Origin: Streptomyces hygroscopicus
GTDB lineage: Bacteria; Actinomycetota; Actinomycetes; Streptomycetales; Streptomycetaceae
Reading direction: 5' to 3'
NCBI GenBank assembly: GCA_002021875.1
Contig: CP018627.1
Location: 8,804,001-8,868,000 of the forward strand
DNA: 64,000 nt
The notes beneath the pieces were generated by a model. That model was not told the origin of the DNA. It searched no databases and saw only the letters and a list, made by a program, of their open reading frames with translations. A program made the translations under genes and the position numbers. Below, piece after piece: positions 43,500 to 52,832 of the stretch. The first letter of the stretch is position 1. Every line of letters begins with the position of its first letter.

Positions 43500-44402
43500 A
43501 TGTCGCGTGGCCTTCCGTTACTGCACCGCCGGAGAATCCTCGTCTCCGGCGCGATCGGCGGTATCACCTGTGCGGCCGTCGTGGTGGGAGCCGCCATGGC
43601 CGATCAGGACGACGGCAGCGGCGACGCCAATGCGTCGACCAAGGCCGCCCAGACCATCAGCTGCTCCGCGGTGGCCGGTTCCCTCCCGGAGATCCCGGCG
43701 GCGGCCCAGGCCGAGGTGGACCGTAACCTCGCCCTGCTGGACACGCAGCTGGCGGAGGCCAACAAGCGGCTCAGCACGAGCCAGGGCGAGGGCGGCCCCA
43801 ACTTCGTGCAGAACGCCATCCTCGGTCCCCTGGCGGACAAGCGGAAGTCCACCCTGGACCGCATCGCGATCTCCATCGGACGGCGCGCCGAGAAGCCGGC
43901 CGGGCTGGACGCGCTCGCCGAGTGCACCCTCTCGGGCGGTGAGGCGGGAGCGGGCTCCGGCACCGGCGCGGGCGGCGAGGCGGACAGCGGCGCGACGCCG
44001 ACCACCGCCGCGTCCGAGCCCGCGGGCGGAGGAGCCGAGCAGGGCTCCGGGGCCGGGCAGGGCGGGGGAGCCGAGCAGGGCGGCGGGGCCGACGCGGGCT
44101 CCGGCCAGACAATCAGCTGCCCGGATGTCGCCTCGAAGATCAGCGGCGTGCCGGCGGCGGCCCAGGCCGAGGTGGACCGCAATGTCGCGCTGCTCCAGAC
44201 GCAGCTCGACGAGGCCAACAAGCGGCTCAGCACGAGCCAGGGCGAGGGCGGCCCCAACTTCGTGCAGAACGCCATCCTGGGCCCGCTGAAGGACAAGCGG
44301 GCCTCGACGATCGACCGCATCGAACTCTCCTTCTCCCGCCAGGGCTCGACCGCCCCCTCCGGTCTCGACGCCCTGGCGGGCTGCTCGCTCACATCCGGCT
44401 GA
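43500..44402 (+). CDS. Secreted protein with internal duplication
   Basis: A 300-residue exported protein without a known family. Residues 1-35 are a signal sequence with an Arg-rich HRRRILVSG start (weak Tat-like) and a hydrophobic core. The mature part is two copies of an 85-residue module (about 47-135 and 200-300), each starting with QTISC, continuing AAAQAEVDRN and GGPNFVQNAILGPL, and ending with one cysteine (LAECTLSGG / LAGCSLTSG), joined by a Gly/Ala/Ser-rich linker. Each module likely holds one disulfide. ATG 43500 has GAGGTG nine bases upstream; the frame open from 43428 is less likely. Function unknown. Confidence 0.75.
   Translation: MSRGLPLLHRRRILVSGAIGGITCAAVVVGAAMADQDDGSGDANASTKAAQTISCSAVAGSLPEIPAAAQAEVDRNLALLDTQLAEANKRLSTSQGEGGPNFVQNAILGPLADKRKSTLDRIAISIGRRAEKPAGLDALAECTLSGGEAGAGSGTGAGGEADSGATPTTAASEPAGGGAEQGSGAGQGGGAEQGGGADAGSGQTISCPDVASKISGVPAAAQAEVDRNVALLQTQLDEANKRLSTSQGEGGPNFVQNAILGPLKDKRASTIDRIELSFSRQGSTAPSGLDALAGCSLTSG
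43755..43822 (+). repeat. Long direct repeat, first copy
   Basis: A 68-base stretch is identical to 44211-44278. It encodes the core of the first module (EANKRLSTSQGEGGPNFVQN region). Confidence 0.92.
44211..44278 (+). repeat. Long direct repeat, second copy
   Basis: Identical to 43755-43822 over all 68 bases; the flanking parts of the two modules have diverged, so the identity points to conversion or recent homogenisation. Confidence 0.92.
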
Positions 44403-44438
44403 GCCGACGGCGCAAGGCCCGGCCCGAGGTGAGCGTCT

Positions 44439-44485
44439 GCCGGTGGGCCGTACTCTTCTCTGCGGAGTACGGCCCACCGGCTTTT
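44439..44485 (+). terminator. Strong terminator with T-run
   Basis: A 16-base perfect stem (44439-44454 with 44466-44481) followed by TTTT (44482-44485), a classic intrinsic terminator. Confidence 0.93.
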
Positions 44486-44666
44486 CGTATGGGTTCGCCC
44501 GGGGTTGGGCGGCCGGACGTCAAGGGCGCGTCAAGACGGCGCCGACGACCGTAAGGGAGCCGTCAAGGAACGGCCGGCCCGGCCGGAGACGAGGTTTGCT
44601 CTACAAGCATCGCCCTCTGGCAGCTCGCCATGAGCTCAGGCGCCGTCCAACAGGGAAAATAGGGGT

Positions 44667-47279
44667 ATGGGACGCGGAAAGTTGCGGATCTACCTCGGTG
44701 CGGCACCGGGCGTGGGCAAGACGTACGCGATGCTGTCCGAGGGGCATCGCCGGGTCGAGCGGGGCGCGGACCTCGTGGTCGGCTTCGTGGAGCACCACGG
44801 CCGTCGCCGTACCCAGGTGATGATGCACGGGCTCGAGGAGGTGCCCCGCCGCGAGCTGGAGTACCGGGGGAGCACCTTCACCGAGATGGACGTGGACGCG
44901 GTGCTGGCGCGCCACCCCGCCATCGCGCTCGTCGACGAGCTCGCCCACACCAACGTCCCCGGCTCCCGGAATGAAAAGCGCTGGCAGGACGTCGAGGAGC
45001 TGCTGCGCGCGGGCATCGACGTGGTCTCCACCGTCAACATCCAGCACCTGGAGTCGCTGGGCGACGTGGTGGAGTCGATCACGGGGGTGCGCCAGCGGGA
45101 GACCCTCCCGGACGAGGTGGTGCGCCGGGCCGACCAGATCGAGCTGGTCGACATGTCGCCCCAGGCGCTGCGCCGCCGTATGGCACACGGCAACATCTAC
45201 GCGCCCGACAAGGTCGACGCCGCGCTGTCGAACTACTTCCGGCCCGGGAACCTGACCGCGCTGCGCGAGCTGGCCCTGCTGTGGACCGCCGACCGGGTCG
45301 ACGAATACCTCCAGCAGTACCGCGACGAGCACTCCATCCGCTCCACCTGGCAGGCGCGTGAGCGCATCGTCGTCGGGCTGACCGGCGGCCCGGAGGGACG
45401 GACCCTGATCCGCCGCGCCGCCCGGATGGCCGCCAAGGGCTCCGGCAGCGAGATCCTCGCCGTCTACATCGCCCGCAGCGACGGCCTGACCTCGGCCTCC
45501 CCCAAGGAGCTGGCGGTCCAGCGCACCCTCGTGGAGGACCTCGGCGGCACCTTCCACCACGTCATAGGGGAGGACATCCCGGGGGCGCTGCTGGAGTTCG
45601 CCCGCGGTGTCAACGCGACCCAGATCGTGCTCGGTTCCAGCCGCCGCAAGACCTGGCAGTACATCTTCGGACCCGGGGTGGGCGCCACGGTCGCCCGTGA
45701 CTCCGGGCCCGACCTGGACGTCCACATCGTCACCCATGACGAGGTCGCCAAGGGCCGCGGGCTGCCGGTCGCGCGCGGCGCCCGGCTCGGCCGCTCCCGG
45801 CTGATCGCGGGCTGGGTGGTCGGGGTGGCCGGACCGGCCCTGCTCACGCTGCTGCTCACCGGCACCGGCGCCACCCTCGCCTCCGAGGCCGGGCCCGGCT
45901 TCGCCAACGAGGTGCTGCTCTTCCTGTTCCTCAATGTGCTGGCCGCCCTGCTGGGCGGCATGGTGCCCGCCCTCGCCTCGGCGGCCGTCGGCTCGCTGCT
46001 GCTCAACTACTACTTCACCCCGCCCACCCACACCCTGACCATCGCCGACCCCGAGAACATCGTCGCCATAGCGATCTTCGTGGCGGTCGCCGTCTGCGTG
46101 GCCTCGGTGGTCGATCTCGCCGCCCGCCGCACCCACCAGGCCGCCCGGCTGCGGGCCGAGTCCGAGATACTGTCGTTCCTCGCGGGCAGCGTGCTGCGCG
46201 GCGAGACCAGCCTGGAGGCGCTGCTGGAGCGGGTCCGCGAGACGTTCGCCATGGACTCGGTGGCGCTGCTGGAGCGGGAGAGCGACGTCGCCCCGTGGAC
46301 CTGCGCGGGCAGCGTCGGCAGCCACGACGGGACCCCGGCGCCCGAACGGCCCGAGGACGCGGAGGTGGACATGCCGGTCGGCGACCATATGGCGCTCGCG
46401 CTCTCCGGCCGGGTCCTGCCCGCCGAGGACCGCCGGGTGCTCGCCGCCTTCGCCGCCCAGGCCGCCGTCGTCCTCGACCGGCAGCGGCTGGCCCAGCAGG
46501 CCGGGCAGGCCCGTGAGCTGGCCGAGGGGAACCGCATCCGCACCGCGCTGCTCGCCGCCGTCAGCCACGATCTGCGTACCCCGCTCGCGGCCATCAAGGC
46601 GGCCGTGAGCTCCCTGCGCTCCGATGACGTCGCCTGGTCGGAGGAGGACGAGGCCGAGCTGCTGGAGGGCATCGAGGACGGCGCCGACCGGCTGGACCAC
46701 CTGGTGGGGAACCTCCTGGACATGTCCCGGCTGCAGACCGGCACCGTCACCCCGCTCATCCGGGAGATCGACCTGGACGAGGTGGTGCCGATGGCGCTCG
46801 TCGGCGTCCCCATGGCCAAGGTCACCCTCGACATCCCCGAGGAGCTGCCGATGGTCGCGGTCGACCCCGGGCTGCTGGAGCGCGGCGTCGCCAACATCGT
46901 CGAGAACGCGGTGAAGTACAGCCCGCCGGACCGCCCCGTGCTGGTCTCCGCGAGCGCCCTCGGCGACCGTGTGGAGCTGCGCGTGGCCGACGGCGGCCCG
47001 GGCGTGCCGGACAGCGAGAAGGACCGCATCTTCGAGCCCTTCCAGCGGTACGGGGACGCCCCGCGCGGCGCCGGGGTCGGCCTCGGGCTGGCCGTCGCCC
47101 GCGGCTTCGCCGAGGCCATGGGCGGCCGGCTGACCGCCGAGGACACCCCCGGCGGCGGTATGACCATGGTGCTCACGCTGCGTGTCGCCGCCGGCCGCCC
47201 GCCGGTCGACCCCGGCCTCCCGGTCCAGGTCGGCTCCACGTCAGGCACAACGGAACGGAAAGGCAGGCCCGCCCCATGA
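44667..47279 (+). CDS. kdpD: Sensor histidine kinase KdpD
   Basis: An 870-residue kinase. The N-terminal KdpD domain has Walker A GAAPGVGKT (11-19) and DELAHTN (90-96); a USP domain (about 235-360) follows; four clustered transmembrane helices (about 385-485) give the short loops typical of KdpD; then a GAF-like domain and the kinase core (LLAAVSHDLRTPL, NIVENAVKYS, GVGLGLAVARG). It senses low potassium or osmotic change and controls kdpFABC, but no kdpFABC lies in this window. The start ATG 44667 has no clear ribosome site. Overlaps kdpE by ATGA. Confidence 0.95.
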   Translation: MGRGKLRIYLGAAPGVGKTYAMLSEGHRRVERGADLVVGFVEHHGRRRTQVMMHGLEEVPRRELEYRGSTFTEMDVDAVLARHPAIALVDELAHTNVPGSRNEKRWQDVEELLRAGIDVVSTVNIQHLESLGDVVESITGVRQRETLPDEVVRRADQIELVDMSPQALRRRMAHGNIYAPDKVDAALSNYFRPGNLTALRELALLWTADRVDEYLQQYRDEHSIRSTWQARERIVVGLTGGPEGRTLIRRAARMAAKGSGSEILAVYIARSDGLTSASPKELAVQRTLVEDLGGTFHHVIGEDIPGALLEFARGVNATQIVLGSSRRKTWQYIFGPGVGATVARDSGPDLDVHIVTHDEVAKGRGLPVARGARLGRSRLIAGWVVGVAGPALLTLLLTGTGATLASEAGPGFANEVLLFLFLNVLAALLGGMVPALASAAVGSLLLNYYFTPPTHTLTIADPENIVAIAIFVAVAVCVASVVDLAARRTHQAARLRAESEILSFLAGSVLRGETSLEALLERVRETFAMDSVALLERESDVAPWTCAGSVGSHDGTPAPERPEDAEVDMPVGDHMALALSGRVLPAEDRRVLAAFAAQAAVVLDRQRLAQQAGQARELAEGNRIRTALLAAVSHDLRTPLAAIKAAVSSLRSDDVAWSEEDEAELLEGIEDGADRLDHLVGNLLDMSRLQTGTVTPLIREIDLDEVVPMALVGVPMAKVTLDIPEELPMVAVDPGLLERGVANIVENAVKYSPPDRPVLVSASALGDRVELRVADGGPGVPDSEKDRIFEPFQRYGDAPRGAGVGLGLAVARGFAEAMGGRLTAEDTPGGGMTMVLTLRVAAGRPPVDPGLPVQVGSTSGTTERKGRPAP

Positions 47280-47959
47280 ACCGGGTGCTTGTGGTCGACG
47301 ACGAGCCGCAGATCGTACGCGCCCTCGTGATCAACCTGAAGGCGCGCAAGTACGAGGTCGACGCCGCCGGGGACGGCGCCACCGCGCTCCGGCTGGCCGC
47401 CGCCCGCCATCCCGATGTGATCGTGCTCGACCTCGGCCTGCCCGATATGGACGGGGTGGAGGTGATCAAGGGGCTCCGGGGCTGGACCCGGGTGCCGATC
47501 CTGGTGCTCTCCGCCCGTCAGACCTCGGACGAGAAGGTCGAGGCCCTGGACGCCGGGGCGGACGACTACGTCACCAAGCCGTTCGGCATGGACGAACTCC
47601 TGGCCCGGCTGCGCGCGGCCGTCCGCCGTGCCGAGCCCGCCGGGCAGCCGGACGACTCGGTGATGGTGGAGACCGATTCGTTCACCGTCGACCTGGCCGC
47701 CAAGAAGGCCCATCGCGACGGCCGCGATGTGCGGCTGACCCCCACCGAATGGCATCTGCTGGAGGTCCTGGTGCGCAACGCCGGCCGCCTGGTCAGCCAG
47801 AAGCAGCTGCTGCAGGAGGTCTGGGGCCCCTCGTACGGCACCGAGAGCAACTACCTGCGGGTCTATATGGCGCAGTTGCGCCGCAAGCTGGAGGCCGACC
47901 CCTCGCATCCGCGCCACTTCGTCACCGAGCCGGGGATGGGCTACCGGTTCGAGCGATGA
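47276..47959 (+). CDS. kdpE: Response regulator KdpE
   Basis: A 227-residue OmpR-type regulator: receiver (Asp8/Asp9, phospho-acceptor Asp52 in LDLGLPDMDG, Lys in VTKPFGM) and a C-terminal winged helix (LTPTEWHLLEVLVRN ... YLRVYMAQLRRKLE), ending GMGYRFER. The start overlaps the kdpD stop (ATGA), so the two are translationally coupled. The regulated potassium pump genes are not nearby. Confidence 0.95.
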   Translation: MNRVLVVDDEPQIVRALVINLKARKYEVDAAGDGATALRLAAARHPDVIVLDLGLPDMDGVEVIKGLRGWTRVPILVLSARQTSDEKVEALDAGADDYVTKPFGMDELLARLRAAVRRAEPAGQPDDSVMVETDSFTVDLAAKKAHRDGRDVRLTPTEWHLLEVLVRNAGRLVSQKQLLQEVWGPSYGTESNYLRVYMAQLRRKLEADPSHPRHFVTEPGMGYRFER

Positions 47960-48009
47960 GTGGGTCGGGCGATGAGTGCGGGGACGGCGTTTCGGCGCCG
48001 ACGCACCGG

Positions 48010-48015
48010 TACGCT
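48010..48015 (+). promoter_or_regulatory. -10 box of OB-fold gene
   Basis: TACGCT lies 6 bases before the ATG at 48022; no Shine-Dalgarno sequence lies between, consistent with a leaderless mRNA. Confidence 0.45.
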
Positions 48016-48021
48016 GGCCGT

Positions 48022-48450
48022 ATGAGTTCCGTACCCCACCCCTCCGACGGGGCCGACAGGGGAGTCAGGTCCGACAAACCGGTCGGCCGGTTCCGGCGGA
48101 TGCTGGACCGGCTGTCGAGCTCCCAGGAGGAACTGCACTCCGCCGAGCTGCAGCAGGACGCGGAGGCCGCGGGCTGCACCAAGATCGGCGACTGCGGCGA
48201 CCGTCAGATCGTCAAGGTGACGGGAACGCTGCGCACGGTGACGCTCAGACCGCGGGCCGGAGTTCCCGCTCTGGAGGCGGAGCTCTTCGACGGCACCGCC
48301 GCGCTGGACGTGGTGTGGCTGGGCCGTCGCTCCATCATCGGGATAGAACCGGGGCGCAAGCTGATCGCCTCGGGCCGGATCTCCATGAGCCATGGGCGCC
48401 GGGTGCTGTTCAATCCGAAGTACGAACTCCGACCGCTCGGACAGGAGTAG
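48022..48450 (+). CDS. OB-fold nucleic-acid-binding-like protein
   Basis: A 142-residue protein with an N-terminal helix (RFRRMLDRLSSSQEELHSAEL) and a C-terminal OB-fold (IVKVTGTLRTVTLRP, ALDVVWLGRRSIIGIEPG, LIASGRIS) like that of RecG wedge and tRNA anticodon-binding proteins. Conserved as Rv2694c in the mycobacterial block. ATG 48022 is used because the leaderless signature precedes it. The stop is 3 bases before the DUF3159 start. Nucleic-acid binding is inferred from the fold only. Confidence 0.85.
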   Translation: MSSVPHPSDGADRGVRSDKPVGRFRRMLDRLSSSQEELHSAELQQDAEAAGCTKIGDCGDRQIVKVTGTLRTVTLRPRAGVPALEAELFDGTAALDVVWLGRRSIIGIEPGRKLIASGRISMSHGRRVLFNPKYELRPLGQE

Positions 48451-48453
48451 CCG

Positions 48454-49266
48454 GTGACGCCAGACGACAAGACGACCCCGACCGGGCACCGAAGCGCCGC
48501 CGCCGACAGCAGGGCGGCGGCGGACACCGCGCTCCTGGAGGCGTTCGGCGGGGTGCGGGGCATGGTGGACACCACCGTCCCCGGTCTGGTCTTCGTCCTG
48601 CTGTACACGATCAACCGCGACATCCATCTCGCCGCGATCGCCGCGATCAGTCTCACCGTGCTGCTCGCGGTCGCCCGGCTGGTGCGCAAGGAGACGCTGA
48701 AGCACGCCTTCAGCGGGGTGTTCGGGGTCGCGTTCGGCGCGATCTTCGCGATGATGTCCGGCGACGCGAAGAACTTCTATCTGCCGGGCATGCTCTACAC
48801 CCTGGGGCTGGCGATCGCCTACATTCTCTCGGCGATCTTCCGCTTTCCGCTGATCGGGGTGTTGCTCGGGCCGATGCTCAAGGAGAACCTCTCCTGGCGC
48901 ACCCGTAACCCCGGCCGGTTCCGCGCCTACACCCGGTCCACCTGGGCGTGGGGGCTGATTCTGCTGGCCAAGTCTGCGGTGCTGTTCCCGCTCTACTGGT
49001 GGGGGGACGCCACCCAGCTCGGCTGGGTCAAGGTCGCGCTCGGCATTCCGCCGTTCCTGCTCTGTGTCTATCTGACCTGGATCTTCCTCGCCAAGGCTCC
49101 GCCGCCGATCGATGTGATCGCGGAGATGGAGGCGGAGGAGAAGGCCGAGCGGGAGCGGAAGTCCCAGGTCGGCAATGCCGCCGATCCGGTGCTCTCGGAG
49201 TGGACCGACCAGATCGTGTCCGAGGCCCGTACCGAATCGGCCGACCGGCAGCCGCCCCGGCACTGA
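48454..49266 (+). CDS. DUF3159 membrane protein
   Basis: A 270-residue integral membrane protein with about six helices (for example GLVFVLLYTI, LAAIAAISLTVLLAVARL, LIGVLLGPML, WGLILLAKSAVLFPLYW, FLLCVYLTWIFLA) and a long charged C-terminal tail. Matches DUF3159 (Rv2693c), always linked to the Trk genes. GTG 48454 has GGAG eight bases upstream. Probably in one operon with the OB-fold gene. A transport role is guessed from context only. Confidence 0.9.
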   Translation: MTPDDKTTPTGHRSAAADSRAAADTALLEAFGGVRGMVDTTVPGLVFVLLYTINRDIHLAAIAAISLTVLLAVARLVRKETLKHAFSGVFGVAFGAIFAMMSGDAKNFYLPGMLYTLGLAIAYILSAIFRFPLIGVLLGPMLKENLSWRTRNPGRFRAYTRSTWAWGLILLAKSAVLFPLYWWGDATQLGWVKVALGIPPFLLCVYLTWIFLAKAPPPIDVIAEMEAEEKAERERKSQVGNAADPVLSEWTDQIVSEARTESADRQPPRH

Positions 49267-49292
49267 GGCCACCCAGGCCACCTGGGCCACTG

Positions 49293-49338
49293 AGACCGCG
49301 GCCCGGACTCCCCGTATGGAGAGCCCGGGCCGCGGTCT
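49293..49338. terminator. Bidirectional terminator between DUF3159 and trk genes
   Basis: A 14-base perfect stem (49293-49306 with 49325-49338), with further pairing in the interior, between convergent genes. Confidence 0.88.
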
Positions 49339-49355
49339 TCGCCCGTGGTGGCGTC

Positions 49356-50033
49356 CTAGCCCGTGGCGTCCTGGCGCTGGACGGACAGCAGCTGCTCGAG
49401 CTGCTCCTCGCGCGCCTGTGCCGCGACGAACAGCAGCTCGTCACCGGCCTCCAGCACATCGTCCTTGTTCGGGGTCAGCACGCGGGTGCCGCGGATGATG
49501 GTGACCAGCGTGGTGTCCTCCGGCCACTCCACATCGCCGACCCGGGTGCCCACCAGCGCCGCCTCCGGCGGCAGCGTCAGCTCCACCAGATTGGCGTCGC
49601 CGTGGCTGAAGCGGAGCAGCCGCACCAGATCGCCGACGCTCACCGCCTCCTCGACCAGCGCCGACATCAGACGCGGGGTGGAGACGGCGACATCGACGCC
49701 CCATGCCTCGTTGAACAGCCACTCGTTCTTGGGGTTGTTGACCCGGGCGACCACCCGGGGCACCCCGTACTCGGTCTTGGCGAGCAGCGAGACGACCAGG
49801 TTGACCTTGTCGTCACCGGTGGCCGCGATGACCACGTTGCAGCGCTGCAGCGCCGCCTCGTCCAGGGAGGTGATCTCGCACGCGTCGGCCAGCAGCCACT
49901 CGGCCTGCGGCACCCGCTCCACCGAGATGGCGGTCGGCGCCTTGTCGATGAGGAGCACCTCGTGCCCGTTCTCCAGCAGCTCGCTCGCGATGGAACGCCC
50001 CACGGCGCCCGCACCCGCAATGGCAACCCTCAT
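49356..50033 (-). CDS. TrkA-family potassium-uptake regulator (CeoC-like)
   Basis: A 225-residue RCK protein. The N-terminal Rossmann fold has GxGxxG as GAGAVG (about residues 7-12) and Asp30 at the NAD site (LLIDKA); the C-terminal RCK_C domain (about 140-215) is the site that binds c-di-AMP in some relatives. It gates a potassium channel or transporter. The start overlaps the preceding trkA-type gene by ATGA. Its order and strand match ceoC (Rv2692) in M. tuberculosis. Confidence 0.92.
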   Translation of the reverse strand: MRVAIAGAGAVGRSIASELLENGHEVLLIDKAPTAISVERVPQAEWLLADACEITSLDEAALQRCNVVIAATGDDKVNLVVSLLAKTEYGVPRVVARVNNPKNEWLFNEAWGVDVAVSTPRLMSALVEEAVSVGDLVRLLRFSHGDANLVELTLPPEAALVGTRVGDVEWPEDTTLVTIIRGTRVLTPNKDDVLEAGDELLFVAAQAREEQLEQLLSVQRQDATG

Positions 50034-50698
50034 CGGTTCGCCTCCTCAGGCCCCTTTTCGAAGGCTGCCTCGACCTTCTCCACCTCGTCGGTGCGCATCA
50101 TCACATGCACCAGGTCGCCCTCCTGCAGCACCGTCCCGGAGGTCGGCAGCATCGCCTCGCCGAGCCGGGTGAGGAACGCGACCCGCACTCCGGTCTCCTC
50201 CTGGAGCACGCTGACCTTGTGGCCCACCCACGAGGGGGAGATGTGCACCTCGGCGAGCTGCACTCCGCCGCTGGGGTCCCGCCAATGCGGCTCCGCGCCG
50301 GACGGCAGCAGCCGCCGCAGCATCTGGTCGGCGGTCCAGCGCACCGTGGCCACGGTCGGGATGCCGAGGCGCTGGTAGACCTCGGCGCGGCGGGGGTCGT
50401 AGATACGGGCCGCCACGTTCTCCACCCCGAACATCTCGCGGGCCACCCGGGCCGCGATGATGTTGGAGTTGTCGCCGCTGCTCACCGCGGCGAAGGCCCC
50501 GGCCTCCTCGATGCCCGCCTCGCGCAGGGTGTCCTGGTCGAAGCCGACGCCGGTCACCCGGCGCCCGCCGAAGCCCCCACCCAGGCGGCGGAAGGCGGTG
50601 GGGTCCTGGTCGACGACCGCGACCGTGTGCCCCTGTTGCTCCAGGGTCTGGGCGAGGGCCGCGCCCACCCGGCCACAGCCCATGATCACGATATGCAT
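50030..50698 (-). CDS. TrkA-family potassium-uptake regulator (CeoB-like)
   Basis: A 222-residue RCK protein with the NAD-binding start HIVIMGCGRVGAALA (GxGxxG, residues 8-13) and Asp at DQDPTAF, plus a C-terminal RCK_C domain (SVLQEETGVRVAFLTR). Matches ceoB (Rv2691). In the ancestral order it would be divergent from, and next to, the APC permease gene, but here 6.1 kb separates the two. Start ATG 50698 is the first codon with family homology. Confidence 0.92.
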   Translation of the reverse strand: MHIVIMGCGRVGAALAQTLEQQGHTVAVVDQDPTAFRRLGGGFGGRRVTGVGFDQDTLREAGIEEAGAFAAVSSGDNSNIIAARVAREMFGVENVAARIYDPRRAEVYQRLGIPTVATVRWTADQMLRRLLPSGAEPHWRDPSGGVQLAEVHISPSWVGHKVSVLQEETGVRVAFLTRLGEAMLPTSGTVLQEGDLVHVMMRTDEVEKVEAAFEKGPEEANR

Positions 50699-51320
50699 GC
50701 GTCTTACCCCGCACTCCAGATGACCGTGCCGACCTGCGCAAACACCCTGCTCACATCTTCCTTCCAGGACCTACGGGGCGACAGCGGGGCGGGACCCCGG
50801 TGCCGGTGCCCGGGGACGACGGGAGTCGGCCGCCGCGGCACCTGTCCCCACCGTATCCGTACCGGCGGCCCGCTCCCCCGTCCGCGCGCGACGGCCGGGA
50901 GATGTACGTGGTGACGTACGACATAGCGGGAAAGTTCCCGCGATGATCGGCGATGCGGGGAGGCGGTCGGAGGTGATCGCAGACGTGCCGGGAGGGAAGG
51001 GGCAGGGAAGGGTAACGATCATTTCCGGTTGCGGACGCGGAGTGAAAAGGCTGTTGGTGATCAGCCTCGACCACTACGGTGGGCCCGGGTTACGGCGCCT
51101 CATCGGTGGTCGCGACCCTTCATCTTTGCCTGAAATCCCGGATCTTCACCGAAACCACATGACAAATGCCGAGCGAATGCCGCTGGTTCGAACTTTGTCG
51201 CGGGCGTCGGATACTAGGTCACGACATGGCTAAGATGATCGCCGTATTCCGTTTCCGGACGGGACATCAGGGCTCTGAATCGTTCCTTCCGCGCCCGCGT
51301 TCTTCTGCACGAGGTTCCTG
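50699..51320. other. Gene-free region between trk gene and conservon
   Basis: In these 622 bases no gene is supported. The left half is GC-rich with short inverted repeats; the right half (about 51100-51260) is less GC-rich (GACAAATGCCGAG, GGATACTAGG) and probably holds the conservon promoter, but no consensus -35/-10 pair at proper spacing was found. This is a likely left junction of the inserted operon. Confidence 0.45.
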
Positions 51321-52832
51321 ATGACTGATCACATAACGGAGGCGGTGAGCTGGTGTCTGGCCGCCGCGCTTCTCGTCGTCCTGGTGCTTCTGATCCGCCA
51401 GCGGCAGATCACCGCCGGAGTCCGCAGGCGCAACGCCACTCTCGAGGACAGCCTGCGGTCCCGTGACGAGGAGGTGCAGCACCTCGTCGACGTACGCCTC
51501 CCGTCGATCGCCGATGTGCTGAGCCAGCCCGGCCCGCTGCCGGGCCTGCGGGACGAGAAACTGGCCGGTACGGCCTTCGCCCAGAGCCTGCACGCCGTCA
51601 TGGAACAGTTCACCCGCGCGGTGGACAAGGCACAGACGCGCGCCGACGCCTCCGCCAAGGCGGCGCTCAAGGCGTCCATGCGAGCCGTCCAGGGACTCGC
51701 CAACGAGCAGCAGGTGTCCATCTCCGAGATGCAGGAGCGGCACGACAACCCCGATGTGCTGCGGGACCTGCTGGAGATCGACCACGCCAACGCCCAGTTC
51801 GGCCGGCGCGCCCAGGCCATCGCCGTGCTCTGCGGCTCCTGGCCCGGCCGTCAGCGGCTGGCCTCCTCGCTGACCGATGTCGTCCGCGGCTCCAAGTCGC
51901 GTATCCGCGACTACCAGCGGGTGCAGGTGCACGCCCTGATCGACGTCGCCGTGGTGAGCCGGGCCGTGGAGCCCGTCGTGCTCGCGGTCGCCGAGCTGCT
52001 GGACAACGCCGCCCGCCACTCGCAGCCCAACACCTCCGTGGAGGTCAGCCTCCAGCCGGTGCACAACGGGGCCTGCATCGTGATCGACGACGCCGGTGTG
52101 GGCATGGACGGCCTGGAGGTCCAGCGGGCCGCCGCCCTGCTCTCCGGCCAGCGCGCCGTGGACGTCTCCCGGCTCGGCGATCCGCCGCAGTTCGGCTTCG
52201 CCGTGGTGGGCCTGCTGGCCGCGCGGTACGGCTTCAGCGTCTCGGTGGACACCCGGTCCCCGTACGGCGGTGTGCGTGCCGTGCTGTTCCTCCCGAGCGA
52301 GCTGCTCACCCATATCGACCCCGACGGACGGTCGGGCACCGCGGCGCAGGACCCCGAGGGCGCCGAGCCGCTGCACACCCTGCCCTCCCGCCGCACCCGC
52401 GCCCCCAGAAGAGCACGGCAGGCGCAGACCGCTCCGGCCGAGGCCCAGGCCCCGCCCCGGGCCCAGGTCCCGCCCCAGGCCCCGCCTCTGGCGCCCGCTC
52501 CCACTCCCGCGCCCGCCCCGGCCCCGGCACCCGCCCCGGCGCCTCAGCCGTCCCTGGGCGACGACGAGGCCACGCGCGTGTACGGCACCACGCAGGGCGG
52601 TCTGCCCAAGCGCCGCCGCAGGCAGGCCGCCGCCACTCCGCCGGCCGCCGACTGGTCCATTGGGGCCGGGCGGACCGGCGCCGCCGAATCCGACGACACC
52701 GGCGCGCACCGCGCGCGTTCGGCGGAGGAAACCGCCTCGCGGTTGGGCGCGTTCGCGCGCGGCACCCGCTCCGGCCGTGCCGACACCCAGGACTCCGCCC
52801 CTCACCATGACGAAGGGAATCGCCAGGCATGA
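51321..52832 (+). CDS. cvnA: Conservon protein CvnA, histidine-kinase-like sensor
   Basis: A 503-residue protein: one N-terminal transmembrane helix (about 8-26), a helical linker, and a GHKL ATPase domain (AELLDNAARHS, DDAGVGM, GFAVVGLLAARYG). Instead of a canonical HisKA box it has the LLEIDHANAQFGRRAQ helix. From about residue 340 to the end it is a Pro/Ala-rich disordered tail. This is the kinase-like member of conservons, which in Streptomyces work like a G-protein-coupled module. ATG 51321 has GAGG five bases upstream. It overlaps cvnB by ATGA. Confidence 0.92.
   Translation: MTDHITEAVSWCLAAALLVVLVLLIRQRQITAGVRRRNATLEDSLRSRDEEVQHLVDVRLPSIADVLSQPGPLPGLRDEKLAGTAFAQSLHAVMEQFTRAVDKAQTRADASAKAALKASMRAVQGLANEQQVSISEMQERHDNPDVLRDLLEIDHANAQFGRRAQAIAVLCGSWPGRQRLASSLTDVVRGSKSRIRDYQRVQVHALIDVAVVSRAVEPVVLAVAELLDNAARHSQPNTSVEVSLQPVHNGACIVIDDAGVGMDGLEVQRAAALLSGQRAVDVSRLGDPPQFGFAVVGLLAARYGFSVSVDTRSPYGGVRAVLFLPSELLTHIDPDGRSGTAAQDPEGAEPLHTLPSRRTRAPRRARQAQTAPAEAQAPPRAQVPPQAPPLAPAPTPAPAPAPAPAPAPQPSLGDDEATRVYGTTQGGLPKRRRRQAAATPPAADWSIGAGRTGAAESDDTGAHRARSAEETASRLGAFARGTRSGRADTQDSAPHHDEGNRQA

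Noticed and set aside
44601-46700. 699-residue minus-strand frame over kdpD
   Set aside because: Antisense shadow; no start site with a ribosome-binding sequence and no family features.
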